Origin: Gemmatimonadaceae bacterium
GTDB lineage: Bacteria > Gemmatimonadota > Gemmatimonadetes > Gemmatimonadales > Gemmatimonadaceae
Reading direction: 5' to 3'
Length of the DNA stretch: 64,000 nt
Assembly: GCA_025929535.1 (NCBI GenBank)
Contig: JAICLZ010000001.1
Location: 1-64,000 of the forward strand
Shown: positions 8,046-16,667 of the stretch, piece after piece
Position numbering within the stretch: position 1 is the first letter of the stretch
Layout of the letters: every line of letters starts with the position of its first letter
The notes under the pieces: model-generated
The model's input: only the letters and a program-made list of their open reading frames with translations
Databases searched by the model: none
What the model was told of the DNA's origin: nothing
Position numbers and translations under genes: made by a program

Positions 8046-9116
8046 ATGCGCAGTGTATTGATCGCCGGGGCAGTCCTGGCGCTCGTATCCTCTCCGCTGC
8101 TGGCCCAGAGCCCTGATTCGTCGGGCCACTGGGAGCTCGGGCTCTACCCCACGGCCCGCAAGCTCACCTACGATCTCGCGGCCAAGCACGAGTGGGGAGG
8201 CGGTGGCACGGTGGGCATCGGCTACCGGTTTTCGCGCGTCGTCTCGCTCAACGCCGAGCTCGTGGGCGCGTGGATTCCCCAACTCAACACCGTGTCGCAG
8301 GGGCAGGTGAACGAGCTGCTCCCCACGCTGGCCCTGCAGCTCCAGATCCCCGGCAACCGCTTCCGCCCGTACGTCGTACTCGGCGGTGGGCACGAGAGCT
8401 TTCACTTCGAGGCGCCGGTGGTGCCGGGCACGCACAACCTGAAGTTCTGGACCGGGCACACCGGGGTGGGTTTCCGGCTCACGCTCGCACACTGGGCCGC
8501 GCTTCGCACGGAGGCGAATGCCCAGGTGAGCAGCCATCGGCCGTCGTGGGGCGCATTCTCGGGCGTCTCGTTCTATCCGGGCGCACGCAAGTCCGCACCG
8601 ATGGTGGTGGCCGCTCCGCCCGTCGTGCAGCACGACACCGTCACCGTACGGGAGCGCGTGACCGACACGGTGGTGAAGACGTTGGTAAAGGTCGACACGA
8701 TGCGTGTGAACACGCGCCTGCAGGTCACCACCAGCGATACGGTGACGAGGATGGTCAAGGGACAGGACGTGATCCTCGTGCTGCGCGACGCGAACTTCGA
8801 CCTGGGCAAGTCGGTGCTCCGGCCGCGGGCACGGGCCACGCTCGACTCGCTTGCGCTGCAGCTGAATGCGGCGGCCGCCCGCTCGCTGAAGATCACGATC
8901 ACGGGCTACACCGACAGCATCGGCAGCGAAGCGTACAACCTGACGCTCGGCATGGCGCGCGCCAACAGCGTGAAGAGCTACCTCGCATCGAAGGGCGTGG
9001 ACGCGTCGCGGATGATGGCGGACAGCAAGGGCGAAGCGGACCCGATCGCGCCGAATTCGACGCCGGAAGGGCGCCAACAGAACCGGCGGGTGGTGATCGG
9101 GAAGCAGGAGCAGTAG
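8046..9116 (+). CDS. OmpA-family outer-membrane protein
   Basis: A 356-residue exported protein. A signal peptide (to about residue 21, SPLLAQ) precedes an N-terminal region with alternating hydrophobic strands (HWELGLYPTARKLTY, GGGTVGIGYRFSRVVSLNAEL, FRPYVVLGGGHESF) consistent with an 8-strand beta-barrel. A Val/Thr-rich linker (DTVTVRERVTDTVVKTL) leads to a C-terminal OmpA peptidoglycan-binding domain: NFDLGKSVLRPRARATLDSL, ITGYTDSIGSEAYNLTLGMARANSVK and the final QNRRVVIGK. The domain anchors the outer membrane to peptidoglycan. It stands alone, upstream of pncA. Confidence 0.92.
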   Translation: MRSVLIAGAVLALVSSPLLAQSPDSSGHWELGLYPTARKLTYDLAAKHEWGGGGTVGIGYRFSRVVSLNAELVGAWIPQLNTVSQGQVNELLPTLALQLQIPGNRFRPYVVLGGGHESFHFEAPVVPGTHNLKFWTGHTGVGFRLTLAHWAALRTEANAQVSSHRPSWGAFSGVSFYPGARKSAPMVVAAPPVVQHDTVTVRERVTDTVVKTLVKVDTMRVNTRLQVTTSDTVTRMVKGQDVILVLRDANFDLGKSVLRPRARATLDSLALQLNAAAARSLKITITGYTDSIGSEAYNLTLGMARANSVKSYLASKGVDASRMMADSKGEADPIAPNSTPEGRQQNRRVVIGKQEQ

Positions 9117-9239
9117 ACACCGGCTGCGTTGCCGCGGGGAACGACGGACGGCGCGTGCGAGCTCTTCGCAGGCGCCGTTTTCGTTTTCCGAGAGTCCCTC
9201 CGGCGCTAGCTTTGAACAGCATCGCAAGGGAGCAACGAG

Positions 9240-9881
9240 ATGAAGCATCCGGTGATCTTCTGGGACGTCGATACGCAGCACGACTTCATGGATCCCGATG
9301 GCAAGCTGTACGTGAAGGACGCGGAGCTCATCAAGCCGAAGCTCGAGCAGCTCACGAGGTACGCGCACGCGCAGGGGATCCAGATCGTGGCCTCGTCCGA
9401 TGATCACGAGCTCGAGCACGCGGAGATCTCGGCCACTCCGGATTTTCGGGAGACGTTCCCGCCGCACTGCATGCGCGGAACGACGGGAGCGGAGAAGATT
9501 CCGGAGACGCGGCTCGACTCTCCACTGATCGTCGAGCCGGATCCGATTCCGCACGAAACGCTCGTCCGTCGCCTGGCAGCGCACGAGTCGGACGTGCTGC
9601 TGCGCAAGCACCGCTTCGACGTGTTCTCGAATCCGAACACGACCACGGTGATCGAGGCATGGGATCCCACCGAGATCGTGCTGTACGGCGTGACGCTCGA
9701 CTACTGCGTGCGGTATGCGCTCGACGGGCTGATCGATGTCGGCATCCCCGCGATTCACCTCGTGCTCGACGCCACGAAGCCGATTGTGCCCGAGGCCGTG
9801 GACGCGCTCGTGTCGAAATGGAGGAAGCAGGACGTGCGGATCGTGACCACCGACGACGTGGTGTGCGGACGGATCGTGTAG
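9240..9881 (+). CDS. pncA: Nicotinamidase-like isochorismatase-family cysteine hydrolase
   Basis: A 213-residue isochorismatase-fold hydrolase, most likely nicotinamidase (nicotinamide to nicotinate). The catalytic triad is visible: Asp11 in WDVDTQHDF, Lys123 in LLRKHRFDVF and nucleophile Cys156 in TLDYCVRYAL. Metal-site residues may come from DDHELEHAE rather than the classical DxHxxxH, so the exact substrate is less certain than the fold. GGGAG lies 8 nt before the ATG. Its product would feed the phosphoribosyltransferase encoded at 5882-6952. The 3' end overlaps the next gene by 19 bp. Confidence 0.82.
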   Translation: MKHPVIFWDVDTQHDFMDPDGKLYVKDAELIKPKLEQLTRYAHAQGIQIVASSDDHELEHAEISATPDFRETFPPHCMRGTTGAEKIPETRLDSPLIVEPDPIPHETLVRRLAAHESDVLLRKHRFDVFSNPNTTTVIEAWDPTEIVLYGVTLDYCVRYALDGLIDVGIPAIHLVLDATKPIVPEAVDALVSKWRKQDVRIVTTDDVVCGRIV

Positions 9882-10963
9882 GCGCGCGCTTCTTCGTACC
9901 CGGGCCCACGGCGGTGCGCCCGGCGATTCTGCGAACGATGACGCATCCGATGATCGCGCATCGGAGTCCCGAAATGCGCGCGCTCCTCGCGCGCGTGTAC
10001 GCGGCGCTTCCGCCGCTCTTCGGCACGACGAATCCCGTGTACGTGGGCTCCGGTGCAGCGACCGGGATGATGGAGTCCGCCATACGATGCGGAGCGCGGA
10101 GCCGGGTGCTGTCGCTGGTGTCGGGCGCGTTCGGCGAGCGATTCGCGCGGATCGCGGAGTCCTGCGGGCGTCGCGTGACGCGCCTCGTGGCAGCGCCGGG
10201 CGACACCGTGAGCGCGGGCGCGCTGTCCGACGCGCTCGAGCACGGCGACTACGACGCCGTCACTGCGGTGCACGTCGAGACCTCCACGGGCGTGCGGGCG
10301 GATGCCGCATCGTACGGGCGGGCGCTCGCCGGCTGGGATGACGTGCTGCTGCTCGTCGACGCGGTCTCCTCGGTGGGCGGGGTGGAGGTCGGGATGGACG
10401 CCACGCGCATGGACATCGTGCTCTCGGCCTCGCAGAAGGCGCTCGCGCTGCCGCCGGGGCTCTCGTTGATCGCGTGCTCGCCACGGGCGATGGCCCGCGC
10501 GCGGGCGCTGCCCGACCGGGGGATGTATCTCGACGTCGTGCGGATGGACGAGTATTGGCGGCAGGGCGGCACGGCGGGCACCCCCGCGATTCCGCAGCTC
10601 TTTGCGCTCGATGCGCAGCTCGAGGCAATCGCGCGCGAGGGATTGGCGAAGCGATTCGCGAGACACCGGGCGATGGCGGCAGCGGTACACGAATGGGCGG
10701 GCAGCACGGCGACGCGCGAGCGCGGCATCGGGATGCTGGCGGGTGAGTCGGTGCGCGCCCCCACGGTGTCGTGCCTGACCGTGCGCGGCGATGCGCCGCG
10801 TCTGCTACAGCTGCTCCGCGAACGCGGCTTCGAAGTGGGCGCAGGCTACGGGGAGCTGGCGCCGGACACGATCCGCATCGGGCACATGGGCGACCACACG
10901 GTGCGCGAGGTGAGGCAGCTGCTCCACGCGCTGGACGATGCGCTGGACGAGCTGGCAGCTTGA
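9863..10963 (+). CDS. Class V PLP-dependent aminotransferase
   Basis: A fold-type I aminotransferase of about 366 residues in the serine-pyruvate/alanine-glyoxylate class V family. Visible features are the N-terminal FVPGPTAVRPAIL and MIAHRSPEM, the substrate loop VHVETSTGVRAD, the PLP aspartate in LLVDAVSSVGGVEVGMD and the Schiff-base lysine in DIVLSASQKALALPPG. The C-terminal domain ends DTIRIGHMGDHTVREV. GTG 9863, inside the 3' end of pncA, is chosen because FVPGPT is conserved and no later start would keep it. The natural substrate cannot be told from sequence. Overlap with pncA implies co-translation. Confidence 0.88.
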   Translation: MRTDRVGARFFVPGPTAVRPAILRTMTHPMIAHRSPEMRALLARVYAALPPLFGTTNPVYVGSGAATGMMESAIRCGARSRVLSLVSGAFGERFARIAESCGRRVTRLVAAPGDTVSAGALSDALEHGDYDAVTAVHVETSTGVRADAASYGRALAGWDDVLLLVDAVSSVGGVEVGMDATRMDIVLSASQKALALPPGLSLIACSPRAMARARALPDRGMYLDVVRMDEYWRQGGTAGTPAIPQLFALDAQLEAIAREGLAKRFARHRAMAAAVHEWAGSTATRERGIGMLAGESVRAPTVSCLTVRGDAPRLLQLLRERGFEVGAGYGELAPDTIRIGHMGDHTVREVRQLLHALDDALDELAA

Positions 10964-11015
10964 GCATTGGCTGTGATGCGCCGTAGCTTCGGTTACCTCT
11001 GCCATCGGATCCCAC

Positions 11016-12221
11016 ATGCAGCGAAGCAGCAGCCTTTCTCTCCCTTTCCTGCTCGTGCTCGCATCCACTGCGCTCTCGCAGTCCGAGCCGCGTGCGCGCG
11101 ACCTCGGCGTGCCGTTCGAGGGGACGCCCGGGAAGTACAACGCGATCACCGATGTCGCGGGCGTCGAGGTGGGAGAGATCACGCTCATCAGCGGGAGCGG
11201 GAAGCGTGTGGTGGGCAAGGGCCCGGTGCGCACGGGCGTCACCGCGATCCTTCCGCGCGGGCACGCGCGCGGCGACACCGTGTTCGCCGGCTGGTTCACG
11301 CTCAACGGCAACGGCGAGATGACCGGCACCACGTGGGTGGACGAGTCGGGGATGCTCGAAGGGCCCGTGCTCATCACGAACACGTTCAGCGTCGGCACCG
11401 TGCGCGACGCGACGCTCGAATGGTCGATCACGCATGGACGCAACTACGACTACGAGCTCCCGGTCGTGGGTGAGACGCTGGACAACTCGCTCAACGATGT
11501 CGCCGGCTTTCATGTGACGAAGGAGAACGTCTTCGCTGCCCTGGACGGTGCGCGCGGCGGACCGGTGCCGGAGGGCAACGTGGGCGGCGGCACGGGGATG
11601 ATCTGCAGCGAGTTCAAAGGCGGCACCGGCACCGCATCACGGCAGCTCTCCGCCGCGAACGGCCGCTACACGGTTGGTGTGCTCGTGCAGTGCAACTACG
11701 GCATGCGGAAGCTGCTGCGCATAGCCGGCGTGCCCGTAGGGCAGGAGATCCCCGATCTCCTCCCGTGCTACGACACGCGCGACTCGCTTCCGCGCGGCGA
11801 GCGCTGGGGGCGCTGCGCGAATCCGCACGGGGCGACGAAGGACCAGGGCTCGATCATCATCGTCGTCGCGACGGATGCGCCGCTGCTGCCGCACCAGCTC
11901 AAGCGCATCGCGAAGCGCGCGTCGCTCGGGATTGCGCGAAACGGCGGCATCGGCGCCAACACTTCGGGCGACATCTTCATCGCGTTCTCCACCGCGAACG
12001 CCACCTTTCGCCCCGACTCCGTATCGCAAGTCTCGATGCTGTCGAACGACCTGATCTCCCCACTGTTCGAGGCGACCACGCAGGCCGTGGAAGAGGCGAT
12101 CGTCAACGCGCTCGTTGCCGCGCGGACCATGGAGGGTGCGGACAACCTGCGGGTGACGGCGCTGCCGCACGACCGCCTGCGCGCGGTGCTCGCAAAGTAC
12201 AACCGTCTCGCCAGGCCCTAG
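11016..12221 (+). CDS. P1-family peptidase (DmpA/BapA-type, self-cleaving N-terminal-nucleophile aminopeptidase)
   Basis: A 401-residue exported peptidase. A signal peptide (to about residue 22, TALSQ) is followed by the P1 start ARDLGVPFEGTPGKYNAITDVAGVEVG. Family enzymes are made as precursors that split at Gly-Ser; here the likely scissile bond and nucleophile are in DQGSIIIVVATDAPLL, about Ser279, with RNGGIGANTSGDI further on. DmpA-type enzymes release N-terminal D- or L-residues or beta-amino acids. It stands alone 52 bp after the aminotransferase and convergent with the YcxB-like gene, 0 bp apart. Confidence 0.92.
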   Translation: MQRSSSLSLPFLLVLASTALSQSEPRARDLGVPFEGTPGKYNAITDVAGVEVGEITLISGSGKRVVGKGPVRTGVTAILPRGHARGDTVFAGWFTLNGNGEMTGTTWVDESGMLEGPVLITNTFSVGTVRDATLEWSITHGRNYDYELPVVGETLDNSLNDVAGFHVTKENVFAALDGARGGPVPEGNVGGGTGMICSEFKGGTGTASRQLSAANGRYTVGVLVQCNYGMRKLLRIAGVPVGQEIPDLLPCYDTRDSLPRGERWGRCANPHGATKDQGSIIIVVATDAPLLPHQLKRIAKRASLGIARNGGIGANTSGDIFIAFSTANATFRPDSVSQVSMLSNDLISPLFEATTQAVEEAIVNALVAARTMEGADNLRVTALPHDRLRAVLAKYNRLARP

Positions 12222-12776
12222 CTATCGCACGTCGGCGCGCTCGCCCAGGTACTCGACCAGAAGATCGCGCACACCATCCAGTCGTTCCGGCCACTGGATG
12301 GCGCGCTTGGGCAGATAGAACGCCGACTTTCGCGTCACGAAGAGAAAGAACTCGTTCGTCTCGCGCACCACGATCAGCTTCGCCCAGTTCAGCTCCACGA
12401 GAAAGCTCTCGCCCTCGATGCGCAGCCCCGCCGCATCCAGCGTGTAGCTGCGCTCCTGATGCGTGCTCGGGTCATCGTCGAGCTGACGCTTCACCGCGCG
12501 TCGCATCGCCAGCGGGCGGGTGGCGGCGTAGATCCCCACGGCCAGCAACGGAACGGCGAACACCCACAGATACGCGATCGGCACGTGACGTGTCTCGCGC
12601 CAGCGCCGTCCGATCACCGCGATCGCGGTCAGCGCGAAGAGGCCGAGCGCGACGAGCCGGAGTTCCCGCCAGATGCGTCGCTCCTGCCGCGCGTGCTCGC
12701 TCCGGAGGGTGCGTATGGCGCGATAGTGCTCGTCAGACTGCACCCGCCAGCGCAGGATGGACGACGGGCGGGCCAT
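12222..12776 (-). CDS. YcxB-like two-helix membrane protein
   Basis: A 184-residue protein with a basic/coiled N-terminus, two close hydrophobic helices (about 40-58 and 70-88) and a soluble C-terminal domain with a YcxB/PH-like pattern (SYTLDAAGLRIEGESFLVELNWAKL, then NEFFLFVTRKSAFYLPKRAI). This is the usual shape of the YcxB family, whose role is unknown. Start ATG 12776 fits; the ORF track extends into the neighbouring gene. It begins 4 bp after the chemoreceptor stop codon, so the two are co-transcribed. It abuts the P1 peptidase stop on the opposite strand. Confidence 0.75.
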   Translation of the reverse strand: MARPSSILRWRVQSDEHYRAIRTLRSEHARQERRIWRELRLVALGLFALTAIAVIGRRWRETRHVPIAYLWVFAVPLLAVGIYAATRPLAMRRAVKRQLDDDPSTHQERSYTLDAAGLRIEGESFLVELNWAKLIVVRETNEFFLFVTRKSAFYLPKRAIQWPERLDGVRDLLVEYLGERADVR

Positions 12777-12780
12777 GCGC

Positions 12781-14133
12781 TCAGCCCTCGCCCACGCGAA
12801 ACGCCGACACACGTGCCTGCAGCGCCTGCGACGCGCCAGCCAGCGCCGCCGATGCCGCGGCAATCTCCTGGGCTCCGGCGCTCTGCTGCTCGGACCCCGC
12901 CGCCACCTGCTGCATTGCCGACGCGAACGACTCCGTTCCTCGTGCAAGCTCGGCCAGCCGCGCGTTGTTGCCCGCGAGGAGCGCCCCCGATTCCGCGGCT
13001 GCGTCGCCGATAGTGCGCAGCCACTGAACGCTTTCGTCGAGTGCACGCTCGATTCCCGCAAAGCTGCCGTGCGCCTCACGCTGCGCCCGCTGCACGATGC
13101 CGAGCGTGGTCACGGTCTCGCGACTGCTCTCGCGCGCGTCGTCCGCCCGCTCCAGCACAAGCTCCACGGCCGTCGCCGTGCGCTCCGCCGCTTCCGAGGC
13201 AGTGGTGGCGAGCGCACGCAGCTCGGATGCGACGACCCCGAAGCCCTCGCCATGCTCGCCCGCGCGTGCGGCTTCCATCGATGCGTTCAGCGAGAGCAGC
13301 TTCGCGCGACGCGCGATCCGTCGCACGAGCGTGACGAACGACCCGATCTCGTGCGCCGCTTGACTCACCGCCTCGGCCGACGTCGCGCTCGATTCCGCAA
13401 CGGTCGCGAGCGTCGACACTGCGCTGCTGCTGTCGTCGAGTCGCGCCCGGCTGTTCCGCGCCAGCTCGGCCAGCGAGTCGTTGCGAGCAACGCCATCGCG
13501 CGCGCCCGCATCGAGACGCGCGGAAACGCCGAGGAGCGTGTGGGAGTCGGCAGCGGTGAGCGTGATCGCCGAAGACATGCGCGATGCTTCCTGGCTGAGC
13601 TCACCCGCCGTGCGAGCGAACTCCGAGGCCGTGGCCGACATCTGCTCCGTGCCGGCGGTGATCTGCGCGGACATCGTCGCCGTCTCGTCGGAGGAGGAGC
13701 GCATCGCGTGCACGAGTCGCCGCAGCGCGCCGATCATCTCGTCGAGTGCGCGATTGAGGCGATGCACCTGCTCACCGTCCCTGGACGCATCGAACGCGAC
13801 CGTGAGATCGCCCGCCGCTGCACGCTCGGCGGTGTGCGCGAGCATGATGACCGGATCGATGGCGCGGCGCGCGATCATTGCCGAAACGGAGAGCATCGAG
13901 AGCACGATGATGGCGCCGAGTCCGGCCCCCGTGCCGATGATGTCGCGGTGCGCCCCCGCGCGCACATCCGGGAGTGCCGTGAGAGTCGAGTCCGCAAAGT
14001 GCCACGCCGCGACCGAGACGAGCACGATGGCGACGAGCGCAGGCCCACTCGCCACGAGCGCGGCGCGCCACGGCACGTCGCGCAGCAACGTCTCCTTCGG
14101 CTTGTCCAGCATGTGGGGAACGCTAGATTTCAT
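12781..14133 (-). CDS. Methyl-accepting chemotaxis protein without a periplasmic sensor domain
   Basis: About 450 residues. Two hydrophobic helices (about 20-42 and 64-86) are separated by only about 20 periplasmic residues, so there is no room for a usual ligand-binding domain. A HAMP-like segment follows (RRAIDPVIMLAHTAERAAAGDL), then a long heptad-rich signalling domain with the hairpin tip LLSLNASMEAARAGEHGEGFGVVASELRALA, which binds CheA/CheW. No C-terminal NWETF-type pentapeptide. Start is uncertain: ATG 14133, 14136 or 14112. No che genes are in the window. Divergent from leuS with about 49 bp between. Confidence 0.9.
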   Translation of the reverse strand: MKSSVPHMLDKPKETLLRDVPWRAALVASGPALVAIVLVSVAAWHFADSTLTALPDVRAGAHRDIIGTGAGLGAIIVLSMLSVSAMIARRAIDPVIMLAHTAERAAAGDLTVAFDASRDGEQVHRLNRALDEMIGALRRLVHAMRSSSDETATMSAQITAGTEQMSATASEFARTAGELSQEASRMSSAITLTAADSHTLLGVSARLDAGARDGVARNDSLAELARNSRARLDDSSSAVSTLATVAESSATSAEAVSQAAHEIGSFVTLVRRIARRAKLLSLNASMEAARAGEHGEGFGVVASELRALATTASEAAERTATAVELVLERADDARESSRETVTTLGIVQRAQREAHGSFAGIERALDESVQWLRTIGDAAAESGALLAGNNARLAELARGTESFASAMQQVAAGSEQQSAGAQEIAAASAALAGASQALQARVSAFRVGEG

Positions 14134-14182
14134 CATTGCCCCGCCGCTCCCGTGGGGAGCCGGCATCCAATTCCACAACACC

Positions 14183-16627
14183 GTGTCTATTCCGCATCCG
14201 GTCCCCGACGAGGGGACGAGCTACGATCCGATACCCGTCGAGCTCAAATGGCAGCGCCGCTGGCAGGAGCGCCGCACCAACGAGCCCGATCTGAAGGCGG
14301 CGACATCCCCGTTCTATCAGCTGATGATGTTTCCGTACCCGTCGGCCGAAGGGCTGCACGTCGGCAACGTCTTCGCGTTCACTGGCGCCGACATCCATGG
14401 ACGATTTCAGCGCCTGCAGGGGAACAGCGTCTTCGAGCCCATGGGCTTCGACGCCTTTGGCATCCACTCCGAGAACTATGCGCTGAAGACGGGCGGGCAC
14501 CCGATGCGGCTCATTCCGCAGAACATCGAGAACTTCCGCCGCCAGCTGCGCCGCGTGGGCCTCATGGTGGACTGGAAGCACGAGCTGTCGACCACGGACC
14601 CGACGTATTACAAGTGGACGCAGTGGATCTTCCTGCAGCTGTTCAAGAAAGGGCTCGCGTACAAGAAGACGGCGGCCGTCAACTGGTGCCCGAACGACAA
14701 GACCGTGCTCGCCAACGAGCAGGTCGAGAACGGGCTGTGCGAGCGCTGCGGTGCGCGCGTCGAGCAGCGCCTGCTCGAGCAGTGGTTCTTCCGGATCACG
14801 GACTATGCCGAGCGTCTGCTGCACAATCTCGAGTGGATCGACTGGTCGGAGTCCACGAAGAGCGCGCAGCGCAACTGGCTTGGCCGCTCCGAGGGCGCGG
14901 AGATCTCGTTCGCGATCGCCGGGAGTGACGCGCTGCCGATCGTCGTCTTCACGACGCGCCCCGACACGATCTTCGGCGCGACGTATCTCGTGCTCGCGCC
15001 CGAGCATCCGCAGGTTGGTGCGCTCACGACGGCCGAGCGGCGCGCCGAGATCGAGGCGTATCGCGAGCGGACGTCGCGCCAGGATGTCGTGTCGCGCAGG
15101 ATGGGGGAGAGCGCCGAGAAAACGGGAGCGTTCACCGGAGCGTACGCGCTCAATCCGGCGACGGGCGAGCGCATTCCCATCTGGATCGCAGACTACGTGC
15201 TGATGGAATACGGCACGGGCGCGATCATGGCGGTGCCGGGGCACGACGAGCGCGACTTTGCGTTCGCGAAGATCCACGGCTTGCCGATCGTTCGCGTCGT
15301 CGCGCCGGACGGGATCGATGCGCACGTGCCGCTCGCCGAGGCCTACACGGGCGACGGCCGGCTCGTGAGCTCGGGGGTGTTCGACGGTGTGCCGGCCGCG
15401 GAGGCGAAGTCGCGCGTCACCGCCTGGCTGGTGGGGCTCGCGGCCGCCAGGCCTGTCGTGAACTTCCGGCTCCACGACTGGACGATCTCGCGCCAGCGCT
15501 ACTGGGGGCCGCCGATTCCGATCATCTACTGCGATGCCTGTGGCGCGCAGCCCGTGCCCGAGGATCAGCTGCCGGTGATGCTCCCCGAGATCCAGGACTT
15601 TCGCCCGGACGACACGGGGATCTCGCCGCTTGCGCGGCACGAGGAGTGGTATCGCGTGTCGTGCCCGAAGTGCGGAAAGGCGGCGGTGCGCGAGACGGAT
15701 GTGTCGGACACCTTCCTCGACAGCGCGTGGTACTTCCTGCGCTATCCGAGCGCGAATCTGAACGATGTGCCCTTCGATCCGGAGATCACGCGCAAGTGGC
15801 TGCCGGTGAGCTCGTACATCGGCGGCAACGAGCACGCGGTGCTGCACCTGCTGTACTCGCGCTTCATCACGATGGTGCTTCACGACATGGGGTATCTGAG
15901 CTTCGAGGAGCCGTACACCCGCTTCCGCGCGCACGGACTGATCATCCGCGAGGGCGCGAAGATGTCGAAGACGAAGGGCAACGTCGTCAACCCCGATCAC
16001 TACATCGAGCGCTGGGGCGCGGACACCTTCCGCACCTACCTCATGTTCCTCGGCCCATTCGAGGAGGGCGGCGACTTTCGCGATGCAGGGATCAGCGGCG
16101 TCAAGCGCTTCCTCGACCGGCTGTGGAAGACGGCGCACGACGCGCACGAGAACGGCGAGCCCGACACCGCGGTGATGCGCAAGCTGCACCAGACCATCCG
16201 CAAGGTCGGCGAGGACACCTCACGCCTGAGCTACAACACCGCGATCGCGTCCATGATGGAGTACATGAACGTGCTCCGCGCATCGGAGCGGGTGGCGCAT
16301 CGCGCCGAGGCGGAGCCGCTCGTCCAGCTCGTGGCCCCGTTCGCGCCCCACATCGCGGAAGAGCTGTGGGAGCACTTCGGCCACGAGCGCGGGGTGTTCG
16401 AGTCGCGCTGGCCGAGCTGCGACCCGGCGCTCGCGACCGTGGACGAGATCGAGCTCGTGGTGCAGGTGAACGGCAAGGTGCGCGGCAAGATTCGCGTCGC
16501 GCGCGACATCGCGGAGGAGTCGGCCGTCTCGCTTGCACGCGCAGACGCAGGCATAGCGCGCTTCCTCAACGGGGAGCCGAAAAAGATCATCTTCGTGCCG
16601 GGCCGGCTGCTCAACATCGTGGTGTAG
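14183..16627 (+). CDS. leuS: Leucyl-tRNA synthetase
   Basis: Class I aminoacyl-tRNA synthetase charging tRNA-Leu; 814 residues, in the normal bacterial range. The HIGH-like motif is HVGN in FPYPSAEGLHVGNV (near 55), the CP1 editing domain spans roughly 220-410 (GTGAIMAVPGHDERDFAFA is a hallmark), and the KMSKS loop is GAKMSKTKGNVV near 590. The C-terminal anticodon-binding region ends ELVVQVNGKVRGKIRV and a LeuS-C tail. GTG 14183 is the only plausible start just ahead of the conserved YDPIPVELKWQRRW; the longer ORF in the track runs antisense to the chemoreceptor gene. Convergent with the D-aminoacylase gene. Confidence 0.96.
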   Translation: MSIPHPVPDEGTSYDPIPVELKWQRRWQERRTNEPDLKAATSPFYQLMMFPYPSAEGLHVGNVFAFTGADIHGRFQRLQGNSVFEPMGFDAFGIHSENYALKTGGHPMRLIPQNIENFRRQLRRVGLMVDWKHELSTTDPTYYKWTQWIFLQLFKKGLAYKKTAAVNWCPNDKTVLANEQVENGLCERCGARVEQRLLEQWFFRITDYAERLLHNLEWIDWSESTKSAQRNWLGRSEGAEISFAIAGSDALPIVVFTTRPDTIFGATYLVLAPEHPQVGALTTAERRAEIEAYRERTSRQDVVSRRMGESAEKTGAFTGAYALNPATGERIPIWIADYVLMEYGTGAIMAVPGHDERDFAFAKIHGLPIVRVVAPDGIDAHVPLAEAYTGDGRLVSSGVFDGVPAAEAKSRVTAWLVGLAAARPVVNFRLHDWTISRQRYWGPPIPIIYCDACGAQPVPEDQLPVMLPEIQDFRPDDTGISPLARHEEWYRVSCPKCGKAAVRETDVSDTFLDSAWYFLRYPSANLNDVPFDPEITRKWLPVSSYIGGNEHAVLHLLYSRFITMVLHDMGYLSFEEPYTRFRAHGLIIREGAKMSKTKGNVVNPDHYIERWGADTFRTYLMFLGPFEEGGDFRDAGISGVKRFLDRLWKTAHDAHENGEPDTAVMRKLHQTIRKVGEDTSRLSYNTAIASMMEYMNVLRASERVAHRAEAEPLVQLVAPFAPHIAEELWEHFGHERGVFESRWPSCDPALATVDEIELVVQVNGKVRGKIRVARDIAEESAVSLARADAGIARFLNGEPKKIIFVPGRLLNIVV

Positions 16628-16667
16628 TCATCCGCGCGCGATACGGAGCATCCAGCGCCCACCGTGC

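Noticed and set aside
11690-11710. The Cys in VLVQCNYG of the P1 peptidase as a nucleophile
   Set aside because: The family nucleophile follows the Gly-Ser cleavage site at about Ser279, so this Cys is not needed for catalysis.
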